From contig CAIRYE010000137.1 of NCBI GenBank assembly GCA_903882765.1, forward strand, positions 1-19,201: a stretch of DNA of 19,201 nucleotides, read 5' to 3'. The position numbers were made by a program, and so were the translations under genes. Below, piece by piece: positions 1 through 7,469 of this stretch. Source of the DNA: an uncultured Anaerolineae bacterium. Its GTDB lineage: Bacteria > Chloroflexota > Anaerolineae > Anaerolineales > Villigracilaceae. Under the pieces are notes generated by a model. The model was given only the letters and a program-made list of their open reading frames with translations. It was not told the origin of the DNA and made no database searches. Each line of letters begins with the position of its first letter. The first letter of the stretch is position 1.

Positions 1-2180
1 CCCCAATTGTTTGAGTTATAGGTCCAATCGATCTGGTTGAACCAATCGCCAGAATTGTAGGAATCCCGGTCGAGCGATTTAGAGCGCAGTAGGTCTTCCC
101 CGCCAAAAAAGAAAGGAACCCCTTGACTAAGTGCAACAACGCTTAGCCCAAGGTTATTCAACCGCACTCTCTCTTCCACGGTTAAATAGCCTGGTGATTT
201 TACCTGGAGAATATCCCAAAACGATTCATTATCGTGGGCTGAGAGATATATAATATTTTCGCTGGGGTTGCGTGTAAACCCAGCGGGCTGATCGTTATAC
301 CATATCTGGTCGGCGGTCACTTCCTCGCCGCCGGCACGGATAAAGCGAAAATCTTTCAGGTTCCCCGCCAACCCAACCTTGATCAGATCACAATATTCAA
401 ACATGACCCATTTTTGGTGCTCATGGTTGCGATGTTCTTCGTGGTTCGCCTGGGAATATAATCCAGTTGCAAACCCTTGATCAAAGATGCCAGAAAAAGC
501 GCTGCCGCCACGCAGAGCGTCGCGAGCTCGATCATTGAAAACACCGATCCCACTGCCGCCAATATTACGAATGCTGGCGTTTATTCCACGATTGTTATTG
601 GCTACTTCGCCAAAATCCCACGCCTCGCCATACATATAGATCTTTTTTCCATCCACCCCATCTTTTTCGATAGTTAATGTATCGAGGGCGGCTCGCACTC
701 GCTGCATATCCGCCAGCATGTGGTGCCCCATTAGGTCAAAGCGGAAACCATCTACCTTGTAGGCCTTTGCCCACAGCAATACCGCGTCCACCATCAATTT
801 GCCCATCATTTTATGCTCGGAGGCGGTGTTGGAGCAACAGGTGCTGTTTTCCACTTTCCCTTCAAAATTGAGCCGATAATAATAACCAGGAACGATCTTA
901 TCAAAAACAGATGCCTCGTCCAAACCGGAATCGAAGGTATGGTTGAAAACCATATCCATTACAAGTCGCAACCCAGTTTGGTTTAATGAAACAACCATTT
1001 CGCGAAATTCGAGGATCCGTTGCGGACCATCTGGATCGGTTGAATACGAACCTTCGGGAGCCATAAAGTGGAAAGGGTCGTATCCCCAGTTATATCCGTC
1101 CTCATCCTGAATGGCGGATATGGTTTGGGCTTGCAGGTCGGAGTTCGGCGGGTAGGACCGAAGCAGCTCTTCATCCACTTCTTTCCATGTCCTTTTGTCT
1201 TCATTCACACTGGCGATATCAAAAGCAGGCAACAGGTGAATATGTGTTAACCCCGCAGCTGATAACGCCTTCAGGTGATTCATACCGTCTGAGTTTTTTT
1301 CTGTAAACGCTTTAAAAGTTCCCCGAAATGGTTTTTGAACGGTTTGATCACTAGCGCTGAAATCACGAGTGTGCAGTTCATATATTACGATATCTTCCGC
1401 GGCATCGAGGCGGGGCTTTACCAAAACATCCCAACCCGTAGGTTTTAGGCTAGATGATTGTAGATCAATGATCTGGCTGTATTTACTATTGGTAGACAAA
1501 CTGACTGAATATGGATCCGTGACATTATTCGTTTCAAAACGACCAGTGGATGGGCAAAAAACCGTTACCTCATATAAGTAATACTTGCCAATATAATTCG
1601 CTGAGAGGGTTAGAGACCAGACGCCTGTGAGAGCGTCAAGATTCATCGGGAGCGATTCGATCTCTTCGAAATTTAAGGCTTGATCATACAAATTCAGAGT
1701 GATACTTTTCGCGGTTGGCGACCAAACGCAAATGGTGGGGATTGCTCCCTGAAAATGAACCCCTAATTCACCCTCATAAGGATATAGATCATCCAATACA
1801 CCTGGGATCTGAATGCCAGACGCGTCAACAATATTGTCATCATTATCCCGAATTACGGCAAAGAATACGTGGCGTAAACAATCGGGGATGTGTTTGAGGT
1901 GGTTTTCGTCTATGGTAAATGGGATGAAATGGGCTAAATGCGGAAAGGCGTTTTTGATCTGGGGGTTGATCTCACCTTGAAAGTGTTCCAACGGAATTTC
2001 GTAAAATGCGTGTTGGTTTGGATCATTATCAATATCATTGATCACGATGATGGAATACCGATAATCCCTCGGTTTATCAGGAGGGAACAAGACCAAGGAT
2101 CGGCTGACCCAATGGACGGTCAATTTTTTGATCCTGTTTAATAGGTCTATGTTTGAATCTTTGAAAATTACTCTGTGCAT
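1..2180 (-). CDS. pulA: Type I pullulanase (GH13), partial: 3' end beyond left edge
   Basis: Debranching enzyme that hydrolyses alpha-1,6 links in pullulan, glycogen or starch. The reading frame is open to the left edge, so about 726 codons are visible and the C-terminus is missing. The minus-strand translation shows the GH13 conserved regions in order: VMDMVFNHT (about 942-959), DGFRFDLMG with the nucleophile Asp (about 729-755), YMYGEAWDFGE with the acid/base Glu (about 610-645) and the HDNESFWD region (about 215-240). The pullulanase-type YNWGYDP element is near 1080-1100. The N-terminal part, with HWVSRSLVLFPP and later WSPTAKSITLNLYD, fits the all-beta N2/CBM48 modules of PulA. No signal peptide is visible, so an intracellular glycogen-degrading role is likely. 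The first ATG after the upstream stop (2223-2225) is at 2180, with a weak GGA upstream. A TTG at 2123, preceded by AGGATC, is a serious alternative. Family assignment is firm; the start is not. Confidence 0.93.
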   Translation of the reverse strand, partial: MHRVIFKDSNIDLLNRIKKLTVHWVSRSLVLFPPDKPRDYRYSIIVINDIDNDPNQHAFYEIPLEHFQGEINPQIKNAFPHLAHFIPFTIDENHLKHIPDCLRHVFFAVIRDNDDNIVDASGIQIPGVLDDLYPYEGELGVHFQGAIPTICVWSPTAKSITLNLYDQALNFEEIESLPMNLDALTGVWSLTLSANYIGKYYLYEVTVFCPSTGRFETNNVTDPYSVSLSTNSKYSQIIDLQSSSLKPTGWDVLVKPRLDAAEDIVIYELHTRDFSASDQTVQKPFRGTFKAFTEKNSDGMNHLKALSAAGLTHIHLLPAFDIASVNEDKRTWKEVDEELLRSYPPNSDLQAQTISAIQDEDGYNWGYDPFHFMAPEGSYSTDPDGPQRILEFREMVVSLNQTGLRLVMDMVFNHTFDSGLDEASVFDKIVPGYYYRLNFEGKVENSTCCSNTASEHKMMGKLMVDAVLLWAKAYKVDGFRFDLMGHHMLADMQRVRAALDTLTIEKDGVDGKKIYMYGEAWDFGEVANNNRGINASIRNIGGSGIGVFNDRARDALRGGSAFSGIFDQGFATGLYSQANHEEHRNHEHQKWVMFEYCDLIKVGLAGNLKDFRFIRAGGEEVTADQIWYNDQPAGFTRNPSENIIYLSAHDNESFWDILQVKSPGYLTVEERVRLNNLGLSVVALSQGVPFFFGGEDLLRSKSLDRDSYNSGDWFNQIDWTYNSNNW

Positions 2181-2501
2181 TTTAAGTATTCCATTTTGGG
2201 AAAATCCATCACCAATTGTAGCTCAAAAAAGACAAGGGCATGATCTTGCCACGGCAAGGGAATCGCAGCCCCCACCTGATTGTTGGCAAGCGATCTATTG
2301 GCAGCTAACTCTATTAGTTTTCAATTTTGCGAAGAAAAAATTAGCGAGGAAGAAAAAATATTCCCCATCAAAAAACAACCAGGCCGTTTTATCAACACAT
2401 GACTTGATCGTTGATTACTCAACGCATTTTTACTAGGAAGAAAGAAGAGCGCTTGTGGATTTTCGGTGTTGTCAAAGCATATCTATCAAACCAACCCGAA
2501 A
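2181..2501. other. Intergenic gap between pstB1 and pulA
   Basis: This 321-base gap is the only non-coding stretch over 300 bases. It lies downstream of pstB1 and upstream of pulA, both on the minus strand. It is AT-rich, and I found no convincing coding frame and no tRNA-like or riboswitch-like fold. On the minus strand TACAAT at 2220-2215 could be a -10 element for pulA about 35 bases before its ATG, but no matching -35 element is seen. A short hairpin (CTTGC-CACG-GCAAG, near 2248-2263) and the clearer inverted repeat at 2409-2424 are the only structured elements noticed. Confidence 0.5.
2409..2424. repeat. 6-bp perfect inverted repeat, possible hairpin/terminator
   Basis: CGTTGA-TTAC-TCAACG forms a 6-bp stem with a 4-base loop. 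On the plus strand it is followed by CATTTTTA, resembling a weak intrinsic terminator, but no plus-strand gene ends upstream of it. On the minus strand, the direction of pstB1 transcription, there is no downstream T-tract. It could equally be an operator half-site pair. Low-weight call. Confidence 0.3.
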
Positions 2502-3266
2502 CTACCCCATTTTTCCAGTGATATAGGATTCAGTGAGCTCTTTTTCAGGATTCGTAAAGATCTGTTCTGTTTTCGCGAATTCAATTAGCTCCCCGAGCCA
2601 AAACAAACCAGTAAAATCCGAAACCCGAGCTGCTTGCTGCATATTGTGGGTAACAATGATGATGGTGTAATCCAATTTTAATTGCTGGATCAAATCCTCA
2701 ATACGCAGGGTAGCAATGGGATCAAGTGCCGAGGTGGACTCATCCATTAGAATCACGTCGGGTTTGGTGGCAAGCACCCTAGCAATACATAATCTTTGTT
2801 GCTGGCCAAGAGAAAGGCTAAGGGCGTTTCTCTGCATTTTATCTTTTACTTCATCCCATAAAGCGGCTTTTTCTAGGCTGGTCTGAACGATCTCTTCCAG
2901 ATCGGTCTTCGAAGAGGCTGTGCCGAGCACGTTGGGGCCAAATGCCACATTATCCCAAATGGATTGGGGGAAAGGATTTGGTTTTTGGAAAACCATACCT
3001 ACTTGTTTCCTTAGCTCAACAACATCCGCGTAATCAGCATAAATATCGTTGCCATGCAATAATATGGTTCCCTCAACCCTTGTCCCGGTGATCGTATCAT
3101 TCATTCTGTTGAGACAACGCAAGAAAGTTGATTTACCACAACCAGAAGGGCCAATAAGCGCTGTGACTTTATTGGTAGCTACACTCATGTTGATGTTTTT
3201 CAAAGCATGAGAAGTTGAGTAATAAAAGTCTAAATTTTCGATCGAGTAAGTTACTGTGGAATCCAT
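2502..3266 (-). CDS. pstB: Phosphate ABC transporter ATPase PstB1, degenerate signature motif
   Basis: ATP-binding subunit of the high-affinity phosphate importer, 254 aa, the usual PstB length. Walker A GPSGCGKST is at residues 39-47, the Q-loop VGMVFQKPNPFP has Gln94, Walker B VILMDE has Glu176 and the H-loop has His207 (VTHNMQQAAR). The C-terminal GELIEF...ESYITGKMG segment is PstB-specific. The ABC signature, normally LSGGQ, reads LSLGQ at residues 151-155 (codons CTT TCT CTT GGC CAG), and the usual Pro after the Walker B Glu is Ser177. The gene is divergent from pstS instead of lying between pstA and phoU, where a second pstB is found. No Shine-Dalgarno is seen before the ATG, and a TAAAAT lies only 6 bases upstream. 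The substitution suggests pairing with PstB2 in an asymmetric heterodimer (inference). A recently redundant copy losing function is the alternative. Confidence 0.95.
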   Translation of the reverse strand: MDSTVTYSIENLDFYYSTSHALKNINMSVATNKVTALIGPSGCGKSTFLRCLNRMNDTITGTRVEGTILLHGNDIYADYADVVELRKQVGMVFQKPNPFPQSIWDNVAFGPNVLGTASSKTDLEEIVQTSLEKAALWDEVKDKMQRNALSLSLGQQQRLCIARVLATKPDVILMDESTSALDPIATLRIEDLIQQLKLDYTIIIVTHNMQQAARVSDFTGLFWLGELIEFAKTEQIFTNPEKELTESYITGKMG

Positions 3267-3272
3267 AAAGTT

Positions 3273-3278
3273 ATTTTA
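3273..3278 (-). promoter_or_regulatory. Candidate -10 for pstB1 (TAAAAT), leaderless arrangement
   Basis: On the minus strand TAAAAT ends 6 bases before the pstB1 ATG. Transcription from it would start at or next to the start codon. This fits the absence of a ribosome binding site. No good -35 hexamer is found at 16-18 bases, so the call is tentative. Confidence 0.3.
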
Positions 3279-3309
3279 CTATTAATCTTAAATAAGCCAT
3301 TCACAAGGT

Positions 3310-3315
3310 TATAAT
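3310..3315 (+). promoter_or_regulatory. Candidate -10 for pstS (perfect TATAAT), leaderless arrangement
   Basis: A perfect TATAAT ends 9 bases before the pstS ATG, so the transcript would begin only a few bases from the start codon. No Shine-Dalgarno lies in the usual window; the nearest AAGG is about 16 bases upstream. The -35 position is poor (CTTAAA or TTAAAT), which is typical of promoters that need an activator. The 31 bases between this box and the opposing pstB1 -10 would hold any phosphate-responsive operator. Confidence 0.45.
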
Positions 3316-3324
3316 TAGTTTGTT

Positions 3325-4212
3325 ATGAATAAAAGAGCCATTTTCATCGTTTTGACCCTTCTGATTGCCGTTTTTCTTACCAGTTGTTCCTCAAGTGCTG
3401 AATCAGCATCTGAAACTGGGGCTGATCAAGCTTACATCGAAAACAAAGGGTCCGATACCATCGTAAACCTTGCCCTCGCTTGGGCAGAAGAGTATCAAAA
3501 ACTTTACCCAGCCATCAGGATATCGGTAACCGGGGGTGGTTCGGGCACCGGCATTGCTGCTATGCTCAACGGAACCGTGACCATTGCCAATTCTTCTCGC
3601 TCGATAAGCGAAGATGAAAAGAAACAAGCCGCGGAAAAAGGCATTGAGCCGGTGGAATACATCATCGCAAAAGATGCCATTGCCGTGATCGTTAACCCAA
3701 ACAACCCCGTTTCTCAACTTACCTTACAGCAACTTTCAGACATTTATAGCGGCAAGATCAATAACTGGAGCGAGGTTGGTGGTGAAGACCGGCAGATCGT
3801 TCGTTTATCTCGCGAGACGAACTCGGGGACTCACGTTTACTTTCTGGAGACGGTTTTACGATTAGGCAGTAAAGAAAATAAGACCCTTTTTTCAACTGAC
3901 ACACTTCTATTACCCTCATCTGAGGGAATTATTAATGAGCTGAGAACTAACCCGAACGCCATCGGTTACGATGGACTTGGTTATGTCCCGAAAGACCTGA
4001 AAATGGTCGCTGTATCAAAAGATGGGGTTTTACCCTACGTATTACCGTCGATCAATACGGTCAATGATGATACTTACGCGGTTTCGAGGGATTTGTATAT
4101 GTATACCGCTACTGAACCGCAAGAGGAAACAAAAAAATACCTTGAATGGATCATGACCGCGGAAGCCCAAAAGATCGTGGCTGACCTTGGATTTGTCCCG
4201 ATTTTTAAATGA
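3325..4212 (+). CDS. pstS: Phosphate-binding lipoprotein PstS
   Basis: Extracytoplasmic phosphate-binding protein that delivers phosphate to PstCA. The 295-aa product starts with a lipoprotein signal: a basic MNKR, a hydrophobic stretch and lipobox LTSC with Cys21 as the lipidation site. It is followed by a Ser/Ala-rich tether, so it should be anchored on the outer face of the membrane. Ligand-binding elements of the PstS family are visible: KGSDTIVNLA near residues 41-50, GGGSGTGIAAM near 70-80, the NSSRSI segment and SRETNSGTHVYF near 168-179. The C-terminal WIMTAEAQKIVADLGFVPI is typical of the PBP-like domain. It is the first gene of the plus-strand pst operon, and pstC follows 4 bases after its stop. 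Confidence 0.96.
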   Translation: MNKRAIFIVLTLLIAVFLTSCSSSAESASETGADQAYIENKGSDTIVNLALAWAEEYQKLYPAIRISVTGGGSGTGIAAMLNGTVTIANSSRSISEDEKKQAAEKGIEPVEYIIAKDAIAVIVNPNNPVSQLTLQQLSDIYSGKINNWSEVGGEDRQIVRLSRETNSGTHVYFLETVLRLGSKENKTLFSTDTLLLPSSEGIINELRTNPNAIGYDGLGYVPKDLKMVAVSKDGVLPYVLPSINTVNDDTYAVSRDLYMYTATEPQEETKKYLEWIMTAEAQKIVADLGFVPIFK

Positions 4213-4216
4213 AACT

Positions 4217-5113
4217 ATGAAAACTAACACCAACATTCAAGAATTTATTGTCACACGGCTGATCAAACTATCAGGTTACTCCGCGATCGTTTTCGTTGCC
4301 TTGATCTTCCTCTTCCTCATCAAGGAAGGAGTTCCTACCTTTGCCGAGATCCCTCTTGGGGACCTTTTATCTGATCGATGGTATCCCATTGAAGACTATT
4401 TCGGCATTTTGCCTCTCATTAGTGGTTCTTTGATCATCACACTCGGCGCAACGTTGATCGCGGTTCCCCTCGGTATTGGCACCGCTGTATTCATCGCGGA
4501 AATTGCCCCAAGGTGGGCACGCGAAATTTTGAAACCGTTGGTGGAATTATTGGGCGGCTTACCTTCCGTAGTCATCGGCTTCCTCGGGATATTGGTGATC
4601 ACTCCTTCGCTTAGAGTTCTCCTCAACTTGCCAACAGGTCTCACCGCATTGGCGGGTTCTCTCCTTTTAGGGTTTGTAGCGCTGCCAACTGTAGTTTCGG
4701 TAGCTGAAGATGCTCTCGATACTGTTCCACGATCTTATCGAGAAGGGGCATGGGCATTAGGCGCTACTAGATGGCAGACCATTTGGCGGGTCACTTTACC
4801 CGCCGCTAAATCTGGCGTGCTCACCGCCATTATGCTTGGTATCGGCCGCGCCATTGGTGAGACCATTATCGTGATGATGGTTACTGGAAACGCGCCGATC
4901 ATGGCGTTTAAAATAAGCTCAATATTCTCGCCGGTTCGAACTATGACGGCCACCATCGCCGCTGAGATGGGCGAAGTATCTAATGGGAGTATCCATTACC
5001 ACGCCCTCTTCTTTATCGGCATGGTTCTTTTCATCATCTCCTTGATCGTCAATATTACCGCTTCAGCGGTTGTTTTCCGTTCTCAAAAACGTTCTGAAAA
5101 AGTGCTATCTTAG
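4217..5113 (+). CDS. pstC: Phosphate ABC transporter permease PstC
   Basis: Inner-membrane permease that forms the phosphate channel with PstA. The 298-aa product has about six hydrophobic helices. The MetI-like EAA loop, which docks the ATPase, is present as SYREGAWALGATRWQTIWRVTLP (roughly residues 174-196). The ATG at 4217, 4 bases after the pstS stop, is preferred over an in-frame TTG at 4187 that would overlap pstS and add ten polar residues. The following GRAIGETIIVMMVTGN is the usual PstC segment after the EAA loop. Translation is probably coupled to pstS, because no strong ribosome binding site is visible. Confidence 0.96.
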   Translation: MKTNTNIQEFIVTRLIKLSGYSAIVFVALIFLFLIKEGVPTFAEIPLGDLLSDRWYPIEDYFGILPLISGSLIITLGATLIAVPLGIGTAVFIAEIAPRWAREILKPLVELLGGLPSVVIGFLGILVITPSLRVLLNLPTGLTALAGSLLLGFVALPTVVSVAEDALDTVPRSYREGAWALGATRWQTIWRVTLPAAKSGVLTAIMLGIGRAIGETIIVMMVTGNAPIMAFKISSIFSPVRTMTATIAAEMGEVSNGSIHYHALFFIGMVLFIISLIVNITASAVVFRSQKRSEKVLS

Positions 5114-5119
5114 ATAAAC

Positions 5120-5989
5120 ATGATGAAGACTAATTTCTTTAAACTCAATCGTAATCAAACACAGAAACTAGGCTTTGCCTTCTTGAGTTTGCTCGCACTA
5201 ACGACGATCCTGCCGATCATTCTCATTATTGGGTTGCTGATCTATAAAGGTGGCTCGGCTATCTCATGGAACTTCATCACGGGTTTCCCCCACGATGGTA
5301 TGCGGCAGGGCGGTATTTGGCCAGCGATCATCGGTACATTTTACCTAACTGTAGGAACAGCCATCTTCTCCGTCCCGCTGGGGATCGCTTCAGCTATCTA
5401 CCTAAGTGAATATTCAAAAGACAATACTCTCACCCGAACTATTCGAATTGCCATTATCAATTTATCTGGTATTCCTTCGGTTGTTTACGGGCTTTTTGGT
5501 TTGGGTTTGTTCGTGCTTTTCCTAAAGTTTGGTACTAGTATCTTATCCGCTTCGCTTACCCTTTCTATTATGACCCTTCCTGTCATCATTTCTACTTCAG
5601 AAGAAGCTCTAAGAGCCGTGCCGCAATCTTTCCGTACCGTTTCTGTTTCGCTCGGCGCAACAAAATGGCAGACCATTCGGCGTATCGTTCTGCCTGAAGC
5701 ACTTCCAGGTATCATCACGGGTGTAATTCTTGGTTTAGAGCGCGCCGCGGGAGAAACAGCACCCATTCTATTTACTGGCGCCGCTTTTTTCCTTCCTCAG
5801 TTGCCCTCCTCCATTTTTGACGCAACTATGGCGTTACCTTATCACTTATTTGTCATTTCCACCCAAATTCCCGAGATGCCCGTTCAAATCCAATTTGGTA
5901 CCGCGTTAGTGCTGATCGCATTTGTTCTGAGTATGAATATTCTGGCGACCATTGTTCGATCTCAAGCCAGAGCTAAAAGGCAGTGGTAA
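5120..5989 (+). CDS. pstA: Phosphate ABC transporter permease PstA
   Basis: Second permease subunit of the phosphate importer, 289 aa. It has an N-terminal membrane helix (about residues 18-41), then the MetI-type core with YLSEYSKDNTLTRTIR, the conserved SGIPSVVYGLFGLGLFV stretch and the ATPase-docking EAA loop QSFRTVSVSLGATKWQTIRRIVLPEALPG. GLERAAGETAPILFTGAAFF near residues 205-224 is diagnostic of PstA. The gene begins 6 bases after pstC with tandem ATGs at 5120 and 5123; either may be used. Confidence 0.96.
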   Translation: MMKTNFFKLNRNQTQKLGFAFLSLLALTTILPIILIIGLLIYKGGSAISWNFITGFPHDGMRQGGIWPAIIGTFYLTVGTAIFSVPLGIASAIYLSEYSKDNTLTRTIRIAIINLSGIPSVVYGLFGLGLFVLFLKFGTSILSASLTLSIMTLPVIISTSEEALRAVPQSFRTVSVSLGATKWQTIRRIVLPEALPGIITGVILGLERAAGETAPILFTGAAFFLPQLPSSIFDATMALPYHLFVISTQIPEMPVQIQFGTALVLIAFVLSMNILATIVRSQARAKRQW

Positions 5990-5998
5990 AAAGAAACT

Positions 5999-6757
5999 AT
6001 GACCGATAAAATTCTTATTGAAAACTTTAGCCTGCAATACGAGGATGGCATAGAATCGCTGCGGAACATCAATTTAGCGGTAGAAAAAAACGCCATCACC
6101 GTATTGTTTGGCCCAGCTGGCGGCGGAAAATCATCCCTGCTGCGAAGTATTAACCGGCTAAACGACCCGGAAGACATTCGCTTAATAAACGGTAGAATTT
6201 TGATCGATGGCGATGATATCTTAGACCCTAAGATGGATATCATCGAACTAAGAAGACGGGTTGGTATGGTCTTTGCCCGCCCAGTGGTTCTCCCATTTTC
6301 AATTCGTAAGAATATTACTTATGGGCTGGAAGTTATGGGCGAAAAAGACCAGAACAAGTTGAATAACGCTGTTGAACGATCGCTCAATCAGGCGGCACTT
6401 TGGGAAGAGATCAAACACCGCTTGGACGACCCTGCCATCGCGTTATCAGGCGGTCAACAACAACGTCTTTGTATCGCCCGCTCGCTTGCGCTTGAACCCG
6501 AAGTAATTATGCTAGACGAACCAACCTCAGGGCTCGATCCAATTTCAACTGGAAAAGTTGAAAATTCGCTTCAAGAGTTGAAAAAGGATTACACGATCAT
6601 CCTCGTTCCACACTCAGTACAACAGGCTGCTCGAACCGCGGATAATGCTGGGTTCTTTTTACAGGGCGAATTGATAGAATTCTCTCATGGCAAAAAAATC
6701 TTCACATCCCCAGAAGTTAAAAAAACTGAGGATTATGTAACAGGACGTTTTGGATAG
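5999..6757 (+). CDS. pstB: Phosphate ABC transporter ATPase PstB2, Q-loop Gln replaced
   Basis: Second PstB, 252 aa, in the canonical operon position between pstA and phoU. Walker A GPAGGGKSS is at residues 38-46, the signature is intact (LSGGQ, 149-153), Walker B is VIMLDEP with Glu174, and the H-loop His205 is retained in VPHSVQQAAR. The Q-loop is altered: where PstB proteins read VGMVFQKP, this one reads VGMVFARP, with Ala93 (codon GCC) for the Gln that coordinates Mg2+ and communicates with the permease. The following NPFP-type segment is also changed to VVLP. PstB1, encoded divergently, has the opposite pattern: normal Q-loop, altered LSGGQ. The two probably form one heterodimeric motor (inference). 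Homodimers serving separate conditions are the alternative. Confidence 0.95.
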   Translation: MTDKILIENFSLQYEDGIESLRNINLAVEKNAITVLFGPAGGGKSSLLRSINRLNDPEDIRLINGRILIDGDDILDPKMDIIELRRRVGMVFARPVVLPFSIRKNITYGLEVMGEKDQNKLNNAVERSLNQAALWEEIKHRLDDPAIALSGGQQQRLCIARSLALEPEVIMLDEPTSGLDPISTGKVENSLQELKKDYTIILVPHSVQQAARTADNAGFFLQGELIEFSHGKKIFTSPEVKKTEDYVTGRFG

Positions 6758-6786
6758 CCACCTTCAGAAAGAAAAGTGAGGACTTT

Positions 6787-7449
6787 ATGTTACGAAAAAA
6801 TTTTGAATCAGAAATTCACAGATTAAAGGATGAGATCCTTGATTTTGGCGGTATGGTAGAAAAAAACTTGCTCGATTCAGTTGACGCACTCAAACGTCGC
6901 GATGTTGGCAAGTCACACAAAGTTGTTGAGGTCGACAAAGTCATCAATAAAAAGCGTTTTGAGCTTGAGAACGAAGTGATGATTCTAATCGCCACCCAAC
7001 AACCGATGGCCAAGGATCTGCGGCTTCTCGCCTCATTTTTTGAGGTTATCAGTGAAATCGAGCGAATGGGCGATTACGCTAAAGGTATTGGGACGATCAA
7101 TATCCGTATGGGCTCGGATGACCTATTAAAGCCGTTGGTCGATATCCCGATCATGGCCGAAAAAAGCGCGGATATGTGCCACCGTGCCTTGATCGCCTTC
7201 ATCAACGAGGATGTTGACGCGGCCTTGCTGATTCCAAAAGAAGACGATGAGATCGATGCCTTGTACATCAAGGTATATCGAGATCTGATCGCCTACGTGG
7301 TATCTGACCCTGAGAGCATTGAAAAAGCGAACTGGCTGTTATGGGTTGCCCACAACCTAGAACGTTTCGCCGACCGTGTTACCAATATTTGCGAGCGTAC
7401 CGCCTTCGTTGTGAATGGAAAATTATTTGAAATTGAAGATACTTTATAA
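6787..7449 (+). CDS. phoU: Phosphate transport/signalling regulator PhoU
   Basis: PhoU is a cytoplasmic two-bundle helical protein that binds metal clusters. It modulates the Pst transporter and phosphate signalling. The 220-aa product has the usual length and the two PhoU repeats. Each repeat carries the acidic metal-binding helix: EVISEIERMGDYAKGI (about residues 87-102) and WVAHNLERFADRVTNICE (about 186-203). A good ribosome binding site (GTGAGGAC) lies 5-6 bases before the ATG. It ends the pst operon proper. The following hisG begins 20 bases later, so read-through is likely. No phoR/phoB pair with a DNA-binding domain is present in the window. Confidence 0.96.
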   Translation: MLRKNFESEIHRLKDEILDFGGMVEKNLLDSVDALKRRDVGKSHKVVEVDKVINKKRFELENEVMILIATQQPMAKDLRLLASFFEVISEIERMGDYAKGIGTINIRMGSDDLLKPLVDIPIMAEKSADMCHRALIAFINEDVDAALLIPKEDDEIDALYIKVYRDLIAYVVSDPESIEKANWLLWVAHNLERFADRVTNICERTAFVVNGKLFEIEDTL

Positions 7450-7469
7450 ATCATTCACCAGGATTGTTT

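Noticed and set aside
477..1581. Several plus-strand and minus-strand open frames of 60-73 codons across the first 1.6 kb
   Set aside because: They are out of frame with, or antisense to, the clear pullulanase frame, have no family motifs and have no ribosome binding sites.
2128..2436. 102-codon plus-strand frame covering the gap between pulA and pstB1
   Set aside because: It begins inside the antisense of pulA, its translation is low-complexity and Lys-rich without motifs, and the region is otherwise non-coding AT-rich sequence.
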